Origin: Achromobacter sp. HZ34
GTDB lineage: Bacteria > Pseudomonadota > Gammaproteobacteria > Burkholderiales > Burkholderiaceae_B
Reading direction: 5' to 3'
DNA length: 64,000 nucleotides
Assembly: GCF_002209485.1 (NCBI RefSeq)
Contig: NZ_NJIX01000001.1
Span: 310,001 to 374,000 of the forward strand
Part shown: positions 51,679-63,510 of the stretch, one piece after another
Layout: every line of letters begins with the position of its first letter
Numbering within the stretch: position 1 is the first letter of the stretch
Made by a program: the position numbers and the translations under genes
The notes under the pieces: model-generated
The model's database searches: none
Told to the model about the DNA's origin: nothing
The model's input: only the letters and a program-made list of their open reading frames with translations

Positions 51679-52365
51679 TTACAAGGGCTTGACATAGCGC
51701 CCGACCTGGGCGGCCGCGCCATCGGCCCAGTTGTCGATCAGCGCCTTGAGGTTGTCCGGCTGCACCGTTCCCTGGCCCTGCGCCGAGCTGCGGATTGTTT
51801 CGCCGGTGCCGCCACGGACGGAGGCGAACAGCAACTGGCCGGTCTGGCTGTCCAGGACCTGGGTCTCGATAGCCAGCGACGCGTTCTGCGGCCGGCCGCC
51901 CTCGATGGCCGCCTTCGCGCCCGTGATGATCAAGCCAATGGGGATGTATTGGTAAGGCGCCAGGGCTTCCGTTTCGGCGCCGACGGCCGTGATGGCCAGG
52001 CGCACGTGCGCGACGCCGGGGCCCGAGTGATTGACCAGGCGCACCTTGTTGGCCAGGCGGCTGCGGACGGCTTCATCCATGTATTGGCGAATCTGGTTCA
52101 TGGCGGCCATCGAGACGTTTTCGGTGGGCTTGGGCTCTGGATAGAACACCACCGGATCGAGCCAGAGCGCGCTGTATTTATCAGGCGCGAAGGCCGGATT
52201 GATGTAAGCCAGTCGCGTGCCTCCCCCCGGCGCATCCTGTTTTTCCAGGCGTGAATAATCGCCCAGGAAACCGGACTCGCGCGGTGGCGGCGAGGATGCG
52301 CAGCCCGCGACGATAAGGACGGTGGCAATGCTCAGGAGAGACTTACGCAGGAAGCGGGATTTCAT
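51679..52365 (-). CDS. DUF3313-family lipoprotein
   Basis: 228 residues with a lipoprotein signal peptide: LIVAGC lipobox with Cys22 followed by ASSPPP. The mature part matches DUF3313, an outer-membrane or periplasmic lipoprotein family of unknown role: DYSRLEK near residue 36, then YSALWLDPVVFYP (about 64-76) and an Ala-rich helical middle. Its second half contains SLAIETQVLDSQTGQLL. Ends KPL; monocistronic. Confidence 0.87.
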   Translation of the reverse strand: MKSRFLRKSLLSIATVLIVAGCASSPPPRESGFLGDYSRLEKQDAPGGGTRLAYINPAFAPDKYSALWLDPVVFYPEPKPTENVSMAAMNQIRQYMDEAVRSRLANKVRLVNHSGPGVAHVRLAITAVGAETEALAPYQYIPIGLIITGAKAAIEGGRPQNASLAIETQVLDSQTGQLLFASVRGGTGETIRSSAQGQGTVQPDNLKALIDNWADGAAAQVGRYVKPL

Positions 52366-53002
52366 GGCGGCACCTGATTTGTATGACTAGGGAAAACGCT
52401 GGAACGGCTTCGGCAAACGGGTCGATGCAAGTGGCGGAAGAATAGCCGGAACTGTCGTGATGGTGCACCCAAAACTGCGGTCAACAGATGCTGATGGTCC
52501 TGGATTTCAATCAGGGGTTGAAGGGAATTGTCTTAATCCTGTTGTGTTTTGCTAAGCATTGTGCGAATAATGCCACATACTAAAGCAATAAATCGCAATA
52601 AGGATGTTCGAAGAAGTGGCGCGGTAGGGCGGACGCCACCGAGTACGGTCCAGAGCAAATGTCTCACGTGTATTCATACGCTGTCCTACGTGTAGCCCAT
52701 ACGCTGTGCAGAGTGAGGTCATAGTGAACGGTATCCGCCAGATCCCCGCGCGTATCCTGTCGGCGATTTCCGCGATCGCCAGCAGCGTCTTCAGGAGGAG
52801 GCGACGCCTCGTGTTCACCCGATATGGGTGTTTCCCTGGACGCCCATCCTTGTTATTTCGCACCGTGGTATCCCCCAACACAGTGTCATCCAGGCGTGTC
52901 CCTCCGTATTACCGCTGATTCTCTTCGCCCGCTACGCGAGGTTCGTTGAACCTGGGTACCCGGGCGGCTGAGGTTCTTCCCATTCATGATCGGGACGAGG
53001 CA
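52366..53002. other. Long regulatory region upstream of the sulfatase-maturation operon
   Basis: 637 bp between divergent genes, the longest non-coding stretch in the window. The middle (about 52490-52620) is much richer in A/T. A plausible promoter lies at 52542-52571. Frames at 52552-52881 (minus) and 52706-52918 (plus) are basic, unpatterned and overlap each other, so I do not call them as genes. Confidence 0.55.
52542..52571 (+). promoter_or_regulatory. Candidate promoter of the outer-membrane/sulfatase operon
   Basis: TTGTGT (52542-52547) and AATAAT (52566-52571) are spaced by 18 bp in the A/T-rich core. About 430 bp separate it from the first start codon, so a long leader or another promoter is likely. 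Confidence 0.3.
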
Positions 53003-53989
53003 ATGCAGAGACGCGAGCAATTTTTTAATACGGTGCTGCCGTTCATCGCCAGGACGGCGGCGTGCGTGAGCGCCTTGGCCTGCGCATCGTCAGCATGGGC
53101 GACGGAAGGCGCCTTGGGCCGGCAGGTAACGGGCACCAACGTACAGGCCAATATCGGCATCGTGGCGCCGGAACCGGTGACCATCGTGCAACTGTCCGAA
53201 CTCTACCTGGACGGCAGCCTGCATGGCGGGCGCGAGGTGCCCGTGGGCCGCAACGTCTCGGTGGGACTGGACGCCCAGGTGGCCTTCACCCTGGCAACGT
53301 TGCTCAAGACCTGGGATACCGGCACGGGCCGCTGGAACTTCGCTTCCGGCCTGACCGTGCCCTATGTCTGGACCAAGGTCAACGCTGGCCTGACCGGCCC
53401 GCGCGGTAATACGGTGAATACGACGGATCGCGCGTCCGATCTGTTCGACCTTTATTTCACGCCCATCGTTGCCGGGTATCACTTCTCCGAGACCGAGCAT
53501 GTGGCGCTCAGTTTCAACGTCTGGGCGCCAACGGGCAGGTACAACGCCAACAACCTGGCCAATCCCAGCCTGAATAACTGGACCTTCGTACCGCAGGTCG
53601 CCTACACGCGCATCTTTCCGGAATCGCATTGGCAGCTCGATGCGGTCTCCAGCTTCCAGTTCTACACGCCCAATCGGGACACCGATTATCACAACGCGCC
53701 GTTGTTCGGCACGGACGTGATGGCGCGGCGCATGTTCGGCAACGGCCTGGGCGTGGGGATGGTAGCAGGCACCATCCTGCAGCTGGGTAATGACCGCGGT
53801 GATACCGCCGACCGGCTCAATGGCTTCAAGGGCCACGACCTGGCGCTTGGCCCCATCGTCACGTATGACCGCAAACTGTCGCCCGAGCGGTCCCTGTCCA
53901 TGTCCTTGCGCTGGGTGCCGACGGTGGCTAGCACCAATCGCCTGGACAGCGGCAGCACGGTAATGGCCAGCGTCGCGTTGGTGTTCTGA
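53003..53989 (+). CDS. Outer-membrane beta-barrel protein (phenol-degradation MetA/SphA-type transporter)
   Basis: 328 residues from the ATG at 53003 with GGACGAGG upstream. A Sec signal peptide (about 1-36, ending SAWA) precedes a barrel made of alternating amphipathic strands. The segments GASFATGLTVPYVWTKV-like (RWNFASGLTVPYVWTKV) and FDLYFTPIVAGYHFSETEH are those of the MetA-pathway/SphA outer-membrane family, and the chain ends with ASVALVF, the terminal Phe recognised by the BAM machinery. It may let the sulfated or phenolic substrate across the outer membrane. First gene of the ten-gene operon. Confidence 0.87.
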   Translation: MQRREQFFNTVLPFIARTAACVSALACASSAWATEGALGRQVTGTNVQANIGIVAPEPVTIVQLSELYLDGSLHGGREVPVGRNVSVGLDAQVAFTLATLLKTWDTGTGRWNFASGLTVPYVWTKVNAGLTGPRGNTVNTTDRASDLFDLYFTPIVAGYHFSETEHVALSFNVWAPTGRYNANNLANPSLNNWTFVPQVAYTRIFPESHWQLDAVSSFQFYTPNRDTDYHNAPLFGTDVMARRMFGNGLGVGMVAGTILQLGNDRGDTADRLNGFKGHDLALGPIVTYDRKLSPERSLSMSLRWVPTVASTNRLDSGSTVMASVALVF

Positions 53990-54046
53990 GCATTTTCGTC
54001 TGGTAGCGCGGTCGCGCTGACCGCGCCGATCGTGGGGAAAGTCATC

Positions 54047-54106
54047 ATGAGAAAACCCGTCATGAGTAAACCTGTCACGAGCAAATCTGTCGCAAGCAAA
54101 CCCGTC
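54047..54106 (+). repeat. Four 15-bp repeats at the FGE N-terminus
   Basis: Four consecutive 15-base units (54047, 54062, 54077, 54092) of form NNNAGNAAANCNGTC encode MRKPV, MSKPV, TSKSV and ASKPV. They form a basic cytoplasmic tail before the membrane segment. Confidence 0.75.
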
Positions 54107-55297
54107 GATGGTAAAGCCGCCGCCGGTAAGCGCCTGCGAGCGCGGGCCTGGCTGTTGCTGGGCGTGGTGGTCGGCCTGGGCGTCAGCGCGGGCGTGGCGG
54201 CATCACTGGACATGTTGCCCGGTCAGGCTGGCAAGGCAGGCAAGGCGGTGGCGGCGGTTGTGCCAGTGCTTGGCGACGGCAAGAAGGGTCCCCAGGGCAT
54301 GGCCTGGATTCCAGGTGGCGAATTCCTGATGGGTAGCGACGTACGCATGTCGCAGCCGAACGAGCGGCCCGCGCACAAGGTGCGCCTGAGCGGCTTCTGG
54401 ATGGATCCCCATGACGTCACCAATCGGGAATTCGCGCGCTTCATCGAAGCCACGGGCTACGTCACGACGGCGGAGCGCAAGCCGCGCTGGGAAGACCTGC
54501 AGGCACAGCTGCCGCCCGGCACGCCACGTCCGGACGATGCCAAGCTGGTGGCGGGCGCCATGGTGTTCGTCGGCACCGCGTCCGAGGTGTCCTTGCGCGA
54601 CTTCTCGCAGTGGTGGCGCTACGTACCCGGTGCGGATTGGCGTCACCCGCAGGGGCCGCACAGCAACATCATCGGCAAGGAAGACCATCCCGTCGTGCAA
54701 GTGTCCTACGAGGATGCGCAGGCCTATGCCAAGTGGGCGGGCAAGCGCTTGCCTACCGAGGCGGAGTGGGAGTTCGCCGCGCGGGGCGGCCTGGAGCAGG
54801 CCACGTATGTGTGGGGCAATGAACTGGCGCCCAACGGACGGCCCATGGCGAATATCTGGGATACGCGCGAGACCCAGCCTTTCCCCGTCGTCACCGACGA
54901 GAAGATTCCGGTAGGGACCACACCGGTGGGCATGTATGCGGCCAACGCTTATGGGCTGTACGACATGGCGGGCAATGTGTGGCAGTGGACGGCGGACTGG
55001 TACCGCGCGGATGCTTTCCGCATCGAGGCGCAATACCGTCAACCGCCTCTGGATCCGGCGGGGCCGGCGCAAAGCTTCGATCCGGACGAACCTGGCGTGC
55101 CGGCGCAGGCGCCCAAGCGGGTGACGCGGGGCGGCTCCTTTCTTTGCAGCGAGACCTACTGCATCAGCTATCGGACCAGTGCGCGGCGCGGCACGGATCC
55201 CATGAACAGCATGTCGCATCTGGGATTCCGCACGGTGATGACGCCGGCGCAATGGCAGGTGGCGCAGGCACAAAAGCGTAGCGTCGCCGTTCGTTGA
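54047..55297 (+). CDS. Membrane-anchored formylglycine-generating enzyme (FGE/SUMF1 family)
   Basis: 416 residues from the ATG at 54047 with GGGAAA upstream. The N-terminus has four 5-residue repeats of form xSKPV, then a single membrane segment (about 34-54), so the catalytic domain (about 75-410) should face the periplasm. Both active-site cysteines are present in GGSFLCSETYC (C367 and C372), at the same five-residue spacing as C336/C341 in human FGE. MAWIPGGEFLMGS and GNVWQWT are family signatures. FGE is a copper-dependent oxidase that turns the sulfatase active-site Cys into formylglycine. The target is the CTAGR sulfatase encoded at the end of the same operon. Confidence 0.9.
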   Translation: MRKPVMSKPVTSKSVASKPVDGKAAAGKRLRARAWLLLGVVVGLGVSAGVAASLDMLPGQAGKAGKAVAAVVPVLGDGKKGPQGMAWIPGGEFLMGSDVRMSQPNERPAHKVRLSGFWMDPHDVTNREFARFIEATGYVTTAERKPRWEDLQAQLPPGTPRPDDAKLVAGAMVFVGTASEVSLRDFSQWWRYVPGADWRHPQGPHSNIIGKEDHPVVQVSYEDAQAYAKWAGKRLPTEAEWEFAARGGLEQATYVWGNELAPNGRPMANIWDTRETQPFPVVTDEKIPVGTTPVGMYAANAYGLYDMAGNVWQWTADWYRADAFRIEAQYRQPPLDPAGPAQSFDPDEPGVPAQAPKRVTRGGSFLCSETYCISYRTSARRGTDPMNSMSHLGFRTVMTPAQWQVAQAQKRSVAVR

Positions 55298-55305
55298 GCA
55301 AAAAC

Positions 55306-56412
<1,107 letters not shown>

Positions 56413-56421
56413 GAGAAAAAT

Positions 56422-57531
56422 GTGTCGCCACCCGCCAAACCGCCACCGGCCCAGCATCCGCCCGCGAAGCCGCGGCCGGCCAAAGCGCGGCCCGTCGCCG
56501 ACGCTGCATCGCGCGCCGATCCACGCGTGCGCCCGCAGCCGGAATCGGGCGGGAAGGCCCATCCTGTCTATCCCTCGCTGGCGGAATTGATCGCCCTGGA
56601 AGCTGCGGCAAGCGGCATGTCCTTCAGCACGCGCCATCCGCTCAATAGCGTGCTGGCCGGCGCGCACGGTTCGCGTCTGCGCGGCCGAGGGCTGGACTTC
56701 TCCGAGTTGCGCCGCTACGTGGCGGGCGATGACCTGCGCCAGCTGGACCTGCGCGCGTCGCTGCGCTACGGCAAGCCCTATGTGCGGTCCTACACGGAAG
56801 AGCGGGACCGGCCGGCGCTGATCGTGGTTGACCAGCGCATGACCATGTATTTCGGGTCCGTGCGCGCGTTCAAGAGCGCCGTCGCCGCGCGTGTGGCGGC
56901 GCTTGGGGCCTGGATGGCGCTACGCGCCGGCGACCGGGTGGGCGGCATCGTATTCGATGACGACGGGCAGAAGGTGTTCAAGCCCTTGCGTAGCCGTGAC
57001 CGCGTGCAGGCCTTGCTGGCTGAAGTGGTACGCGTGAACGGCGCGCTGGCGGCCGACAAGGCCGATCGGCCTGCCATGGCAGGGCTGAATGCCGCCTTGC
57101 GGGCCGCCCAGGCCCTGGCGCCGCATGACTGCCTGATTTGCATCGTCAGCGATTTCGCCGGCGCGAATGAGGAAACCTTGCGGGCCTTGCGCGTGCTGGC
57201 CATGCACAACGACGTGGTCGGTGTACTGGTCTTCGACCCGATGGCCCAGGATATTCCCCGTCGTGGCCGCCTGGTCGTCACGCAAGGAGCGTTGCAGCTG
57301 GATATTGCCGTGGGGCGCCGGCACGAACGGCAGCCGCTTGCCGATTTCTTCAGCGGCCGGCTGCGCGAGGTGGCGGATCTGCTGCGCCGCAGCCGCGTGC
57401 CCTTGCTGACGATAGATACCGCGCATGACGAGGTGGCGCAGTTGCGCAGGGAGTTGGGACGGGGAGTGGGGCGGGGAATGGGGCGCGGTTCGGCCCAGGG
57501 ATTTGCACGACCCGCGGGAGGGCCCCGATGA
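56422..57531 (+). CDS. DUF58-domain protein (VWA-like, MoxR partner)
   Basis: 369 residues from the GTG at 56422, preceded by AGGAG at 56411-56415. A Pro/Ala/Arg-rich N-tail (about 1-45) is followed by the DUF58 block: GRGLDFSELRRYVAGDDLRQLDLRAS (about 92-117) and YVRSYTEERDRPALIVVDQ (about 123-141), then a VWA-like fold. DUF58 proteins are encoded next to MoxR and are thought to link the ATPase to the membrane VWA subunits. The C-terminus is Gly/Arg rich. Confidence 0.9.
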   Translation: MSPPAKPPPAQHPPAKPRPAKARPVADAASRADPRVRPQPESGGKAHPVYPSLAELIALEAAASGMSFSTRHPLNSVLAGAHGSRLRGRGLDFSELRRYVAGDDLRQLDLRASLRYGKPYVRSYTEERDRPALIVVDQRMTMYFGSVRAFKSAVAARVAALGAWMALRAGDRVGGIVFDDDGQKVFKPLRSRDRVQALLAEVVRVNGALAADKADRPAMAGLNAALRAAQALAPHDCLICIVSDFAGANEETLRALRVLAMHNDVVGVLVFDPMAQDIPRRGRLVVTQGALQLDIAVGRRHERQPLADFFSGRLREVADLLRRSRVPLLTIDTAHDEVAQLRRELGRGVGRGMGRGSAQGFARPAGGPR

Positions 57532-58001
57532 GCGCTGATCTGCCGGGACTGGATCAACTGCGCGAATTGCCCTTGCCGCCGCCGGTTTCGTACTGGCCGC
57601 AGACGTGGGGATGGGTAGCCGTGGCGGTGGTGATTCTGGCGCTGACGGGCTATGCTTTGCTCACCGCGATGCGCCGGCACAAGCGGAATCTCTATCGGCG
57701 GCAGGCCCTCGTGGAACTCGCGCGGATACGGGCGGCGGTCGCCGACCAGGCGCTGGCGGCGCGGCAATTGCCCGATCTGCTCAAGCGGACAGCGCTCGTG
57801 GCGCGGCAGGGACTGGAGAATCGGCGTTCAGGCGTGACATTACCTTTTCCCGGCGACAGTGCGCGCCTGCTGGCGACGCTGGCCTACGCCCCCGACGCCG
57901 CGGTGCGGGATCTGGATCCTGCAACATTGGAGCAGTTGTTCGATGCCAGCCGGCGGTGGATAGAAGACCATCGCATCGAGCGTCACCATGTGGCGGCTTG
58001 A
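57528..58001 (+). CDS. DUF4381 membrane protein
   Basis: 157 residues whose start overlaps the DUF58 stop (ATGA). A membrane helix (about 24-47, WGWVAVAVVILALTGYALL) follows a short Pro-rich periplasmic segment containing LPLPPPVSYWPQTWG, the family hallmark. The rest is cytoplasmic and helical. DUF4381 proteins occur only within MoxR/DUF58/VWA operons. The C-terminus overlaps the next start by 14 bp. Confidence 0.87.
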   Translation: MSADLPGLDQLRELPLPPPVSYWPQTWGWVAVAVVILALTGYALLTAMRRHKRNLYRRQALVELARIRAAVADQALAARQLPDLLKRTALVARQGLENRRSGVTLPFPGDSARLLATLAYAPDAAVRDLDPATLEQLFDASRRWIEDHRIERHHVAA

Positions 58002-59166
58002 ATATCCCTGGCTGCCGCTCGCCGCGCCCCTGGCGTGGGCAGCCTATCGTTGGCTGCCGGTGTATCTGCACGGCCGCAGCGCCTTGCGGGCGCCGTTCTT
58101 CGACACGATGGCCAGGTTGACCGGCAAATCGCCCGAGCGGCCAGGCGCGCAGGCTGCCGGCGCGCAGCTGTGGCTGAACCTGGCTGTCTGGCTGCTGATG
58201 CTGCTGGCGTTGGCGCGGCCGCAATGGGTGGAACCGCCACTGGTTCATGCCGAACCCGTGCGCGACATCATGCTGGCCGTGGACATATCGCAGTCCATGG
58301 ATACACGCGATTTCCGCGATGGATCGGGTCGGGAAACAACGCGTTGGCAGGCCGTGCGCGCCGTGGTGCGCGACTTCATCGAGAAGCGGCAGGACGATCG
58401 ATTAGGACTGATCGTGTTCGGCACGGGTGCCTATCCGCAGGCGCCGCTGACGCTGGATCATGCCGTGTTGCGCTTGCTGCTGGACCAGACCGCGGTCGGC
58501 ATGGCGGGGCCGAACACGGCCATCGGCGATGCGATCGGGCTGGGCATACGCATGCTCGATGCCGCCCGCGAACGGGACAAGGTCATGATCCTGCTGACCG
58601 ATGGCAATGACACGGGCAGTGCCGTGCCGCCGCCGCGCGCCGCGGCGCTGGCCAGGCAGCATGGGATCGTGGTGCACACCATAGGCATGGGAGATCCGGC
58701 GGCCACTGGCGATGACCGGGTGGATTTCGATGCGCTGCGGGATATCGCCAAGGCCACGGGCGGGCAGTTCTTTCGCGCCGAGAACCTGGCCGCGCTGCAA
58801 GACGTGTATGCCACGCTGGACCGCATCACGCCGCGCGAGGTCAATACCTTGCGGCACCAACCGAAGAGAGAATTCTTCTGGGTCCCGCTGGGAGCGGCCC
58901 TGTGCCTGCTGGTGCTCTGGCATGCCATCGCTGCCTTGGCGGCGTGGACGCGCGCGCGTACGCAGCAAGACACCCCCGCATATCGGGGTGATTCCCACAC
59001 CAGTGGCATGGACGGCGGGACGGCGCGCAGACCGCCGGCCAGCGCTGCCGGGAGGGCATCGCATGCGCGCGGCGGCGAGAGCGTGAGTGGCAAGGTGCGT
59101 ACTGGCGATGCCGATCACCCAAGCAGCGACGACAGTGTGGACCGCAAGGAGGGCGCATGGACCTGA
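57988..59166 (+). CDS. VWA-domain membrane protein (BatA-like)
   Basis: 392 residues. Two N-terminal membrane helices (about 8-28 and 60-77) flank a VWA domain with an intact MIDAS: D99-x-S101-x-S103 in AVDISQSMD, a Thr in GPNTAIGDAI and an Asp in LLTDGND. A C-terminal membrane helix lies at about 297-318 (VPLGAALCLLVLWHAI), then a Gly/Ala/Arg-rich tail. The MIDAS binds a divalent metal and partner proteins. It forms the Bat-type complex with the next gene's product, whose start it overlaps. Confidence 0.9.
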   Translation: MWRLEYPWLPLAAPLAWAAYRWLPVYLHGRSALRAPFFDTMARLTGKSPERPGAQAAGAQLWLNLAVWLLMLLALARPQWVEPPLVHAEPVRDIMLAVDISQSMDTRDFRDGSGRETTRWQAVRAVVRDFIEKRQDDRLGLIVFGTGAYPQAPLTLDHAVLRLLLDQTAVGMAGPNTAIGDAIGLGIRMLDAARERDKVMILLTDGNDTGSAVPPPRAAALARQHGIVVHTIGMGDPAATGDDRVDFDALRDIAKATGGQFFRAENLAALQDVYATLDRITPREVNTLRHQPKREFFWVPLGAALCLLVLWHAIAALAAWTRARTQQDTPAYRGDSHTSGMDGGTARRPPASAAGRASHARGGESVSGKVRTGDADHPSSDDSVDRKEGAWT

Positions 59167-60881
59167 GCGCCTTTCATTTCCTTCGTCCATGGTGGCTGCT
59201 CGGGATCGTGGCGGCGCTGTTGCTCTGGTGGGCATGGCGGGCGGCTTCCAGTCGCGATGCGCAAGATAGCCGTATTGCGCCGGCCTTGCTGCCTTATCTG
59301 CTGGTGCATGCGCCGGGTGGCCGGGGGCCGCGGCCTGTCGATCTGCTGGCCGCCGTCCTGGCCGTGGGCGCCGTGGCGGCGGCGGGGCCGGTGTGGGAGC
59401 GCGATGAGCCTGATTTTCTCGATAACGTCGCGCCTTTGATCGTGGCGGTAGATCTGTCGCCGTCCATGGATGCCACTGACGTCGCGCCATCCCGCCTGGA
59501 GGCTTCCAAGCAGACCGTGCGCGACCTTGCGGCCAGACGGGCGGGATCGAAGACCGGCTTGATCGCCTATGCCGGCACCAGCCATCTGGTACTGCCGCCT
59601 ACCGATGACACGGACTTGCTGGGACTGTTTACGCAGTCACTGGCATCGGATCTGATTGCGCCAGCGGGGCACGATGCGGCCGGGACCATAGCCTTGGCCA
59701 CACACGTGCTGGCGGCAGAACGCGCGGGTGGCACGCTGCTTTTGTTAACGGACGGTGTCGACCGCGCGCAGCTGGCGCTGGTGCGGCAGCGCGCGCAGGC
59801 CGCCAAGGACATGCAGGTTCTGGTCATGGCTGTCGGCCAACGGACGGGTGGTGGCGGGCCAGGCAATAGCGGGCGCGGCAAGGCCGTCAGCGGTGGGGCC
59901 GTTGGCGACGTCAGTGCCGCGGGCATCGATGAGGCGGCGTTGCGCGATCTGGCGCAGGCGGCCGGGGCGCCCTTGGGCAGCCTGACGCGCAGCAGCGATG
60001 ATCTGGACTGGATCACGCTGCACACACAGCAGCACTTTCTATCCGTCCAGGATGCGCAGGCGGGCACGCCGCATTGGAAAGAGGCGGGGTATTGGCTGTG
60101 CTGGCCCCTGGCCTTGCTGGCTCTGGCTGCCCTGCGGCGAGGATGGCGCGTGGCCTGGCATGCCTGCCTGGTGGCCGGTACGCTGATGCTGGCCCTGCCG
60201 CCTCCCACCTACGCGGCAGGGACGCAATCAGCGTCTGGGGCTGCAACGCCGTCAGTTTCTTCGACGGCGCCGGGATCGACTGCCGCAACGGTGGAATCGA
60301 CCTGGGCCGCGGCAGGACCGACCTGGGCGGGGTCGTGGCAATCCCGCTTCAGGGCGGTGCTGGCCGATGCCTTCCTGACGCCGGACCAGCAAGGCCGCAT
60401 GGCGTTCGATCGCGGGCACTACGAAGCGGCGCTGGCGCATTTCCAGGATCCCTATTGGAAGGGACGCGCGGCGTATGCAGCGGGCAAGTACCAGGCAGCG
60501 CTGCAGGCATTCAGTTCGCTGAAGACGGCGGAGGGCTATTTCTACGTGGGCAACACGCAGACGCGCCTGCGGCAATATGACGCCGCGCTGGCCGCCTATG
60601 ACCAGGCCCTGGTCATCAGGCCTGGCTGGGATCCGGCCGTTGTCAATCGCGGCATCGTCGCCCGGCTCCTGGCCGCGATGACCCAGGAAGATGAGGGCGC
60701 GCAGAGTGAACCTGCTGACAAGACGATAGAGGACAAGACCGCGCAGGCAGGCAAGATGGTTGCCACGCAGGCCAGGCAGGCCGGCTCCGAGGAAATGTGG
60801 CTGCGCAACCTGACGCTGTCACCCGCGCGCTTCTTGCGCGGCAAGTTCGCGGCCCAGGACGCGGCGGGAGGGCAGCCATGA
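59157..60881 (+). CDS. VWA-domain membrane protein with C-terminal TPR-like region (BatB/BatC-like)
   Basis: 574 residues starting 10 bp inside the BatA-like gene. N-terminal membrane helices (about 10-28 and 60-78), a VWA domain with MIDAS D99-x-S101-x-S103 in AVDLSPSMD, a further helix (about 320-350) and a C-terminal region (about 410-520) with TPR-like repeats such as KGRAAYAAGKYQAALQAFSSL and YDAALAAYDQALVIRPG. The layout fuses BatB (VWA) and BatC (TPR). A linker of Ala/Ser/Thr precedes the repeats. It should face the periplasm with its TPR part. Confidence 0.88.
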   Translation: MDLSAFHFLRPWWLLGIVAALLLWWAWRAASSRDAQDSRIAPALLPYLLVHAPGGRGPRPVDLLAAVLAVGAVAAAGPVWERDEPDFLDNVAPLIVAVDLSPSMDATDVAPSRLEASKQTVRDLAARRAGSKTGLIAYAGTSHLVLPPTDDTDLLGLFTQSLASDLIAPAGHDAAGTIALATHVLAAERAGGTLLLLTDGVDRAQLALVRQRAQAAKDMQVLVMAVGQRTGGGGPGNSGRGKAVSGGAVGDVSAAGIDEAALRDLAQAAGAPLGSLTRSSDDLDWITLHTQQHFLSVQDAQAGTPHWKEAGYWLCWPLALLALAALRRGWRVAWHACLVAGTLMLALPPPTYAAGTQSASGAATPSVSSTAPGSTAATVESTWAAAGPTWAGSWQSRFRAVLADAFLTPDQQGRMAFDRGHYEAALAHFQDPYWKGRAAYAAGKYQAALQAFSSLKTAEGYFYVGNTQTRLRQYDAALAAYDQALVIRPGWDPAVVNRGIVARLLAAMTQEDEGAQSEPADKTIEDKTAQAGKMVATQARQAGSEEMWLRNLTLSPARFLRGKFAAQDAAGGQP

Positions 60882-62391
60882 GTCTGGCACAACGCACCTC
60901 GTTGTTCGCGGCGATTCTGCTTTTGTTCCTGCTGTCGCCACCGGCGTGGGCCCAGGATGCGCCGCCGTTGCGCGTGACGGCCAGCGCGCCGTTGCAAGCG
61001 CTGGCCGACGGCACCATCGAATTGCAGCTTGAGGTGATGACCAGCACCTGGTTCACCCAGCCCCCGCGCTTGCCGACGCTGACTCTGCCAGGCGTCCTGG
61101 TGACGCCGCCGTCGGGCGAGGGCGTATTGCTGCGCGAGCAGAAAGACGGCGTTGCCTATAGCGGCCTGCGCTACACCTATCTGCTGATCGCAACGCAGCC
61201 CGGCAGCCTGCTCATCCCCGCACTGACCGTAAGCGCCCAGGTCGGTCCCGGCCGCAACGTAGTGTCGGCCAGCAGCGCCCCACTGGCCATCACCGTCGCC
61301 GTTGCGCCAGGCGCATCCCAGGCAACGCCCACCGGCACTCGCGCCGCGTCTCGGGCGCAAGAGCGGCGTTCGGGCCCAGGGGGAACCCGCGGCGCGCCGG
61401 ATGCTACGGCCAGCGCAGCGACATCCTCGCCCGCATCTTTCGCCATCGTCGCCAGAAGCGTCAGCGTCACGCAGGAGTACGCGCTAGCGCCCGATCCGCT
61501 GGTGATGGGCGGGCGCATCACGCGTACCGTCACGCAGCGGGCAGAGGGGGCACAGGCGATGTCGCTGGCGGCCGCGCCCATGGGCGACGTGCCGCATTTC
61601 AAACGTTATCCGCTGGAGCCCGAGGTGACGACGCTCACCGATGGCCGGGGCAATTTTGTCGGCGGACAACGTATCGATCGCGTGCAGTACGTGGCACAGG
61701 ACGCCGGCACCTTCGAGTTCCCGACCTTGACGCTGCCGTGGCGCGACGCCGCGGACGGCGCGATGAGGGAAAACACCGCGCCTGGCCGTACCGTAAAGGT
61801 CGGCATGGCGCCCGCGCCCGACGTGCCGTTCTCCCTGGCCGACGATCTGGCACGCCTGCGCCAGGACGCCCGCTGGGTGTTGCCGCCCGGCGTTCTGAAA
61901 GCGGCCGCCATCACGGTGCCGGCGCTGTTGCTCCTATGGCTGACCTGGCCCTGGTGGCGCCGCGGCGTCGCCGCGCTACGAGCCGCGCTGCGGCGGGCGC
62001 AGGCGCGTTGGTGCGCCAGTGAAGCCTTCTACTGGCGCGCCTGGCAACGGGCGTCGCGCCGTGCGCCGGCGACGCTGAGCGCTTTCTATCTGTGGCTGCA
62101 TCGATGCACCGGCATGACGACCCTGCGCGACGCAGTAATGCCGATGGCTGCGGCGTCGCGCAGCCAGGCTGAAATGATCTTGCGCCAAATCCATGGCCTG
62201 CACAGTGAAGACTCCATAGACGGCAAGGTCGCCGGGCAGACCTCAGGCGGCAACCTGTCGCAGCTGGCTGCCGCAACGCGCACGTGGCGCAAGTCCTGGC
62301 GCCGCCGCGCCAAGCGGCCCAGCGCGTATGCCTTGCCTTCGACCCTGGCGGCTTCGTCATCCAAGACCAACAAACCCGCCGGGAGCGCGCC

Positions 62392-62395
<4 letters not shown>
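60878..62395 (+). CDS. BatD-like membrane protein
   Basis: 505 residues from the ATG at 60878, which overlaps the previous stop (ATGA). A Sec signal peptide (about 1-24, ending AWA-Q) leads into beta-sandwich-like domains with VTASAPLQALADGTIELQLEV; a membrane helix sits near residues 349-366 (AAAITVPALLLLWLTWPWW) and a basic cytoplasmic tail follows. BatD proteins complete the periplasmic part of Bat-type complexes. A low-complexity Ala/Arg/Gly segment around 150-185 is a strain-variable-looking insert. Confidence 0.85.
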
Positions 62396-63459
<1,064 letters not shown>

Positions 63460-63510
63460 AAGCAGGTGGCATTGACCCAATCCGCCCATACCCGGGCAAG
63501 GAGAGCAGTG

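Noticed and set aside
52552-52918. Two opposing short frames in the long intergenic region
   Set aside because: They overlap one another, have no ribosome-binding sites and show no domain or codon bias.
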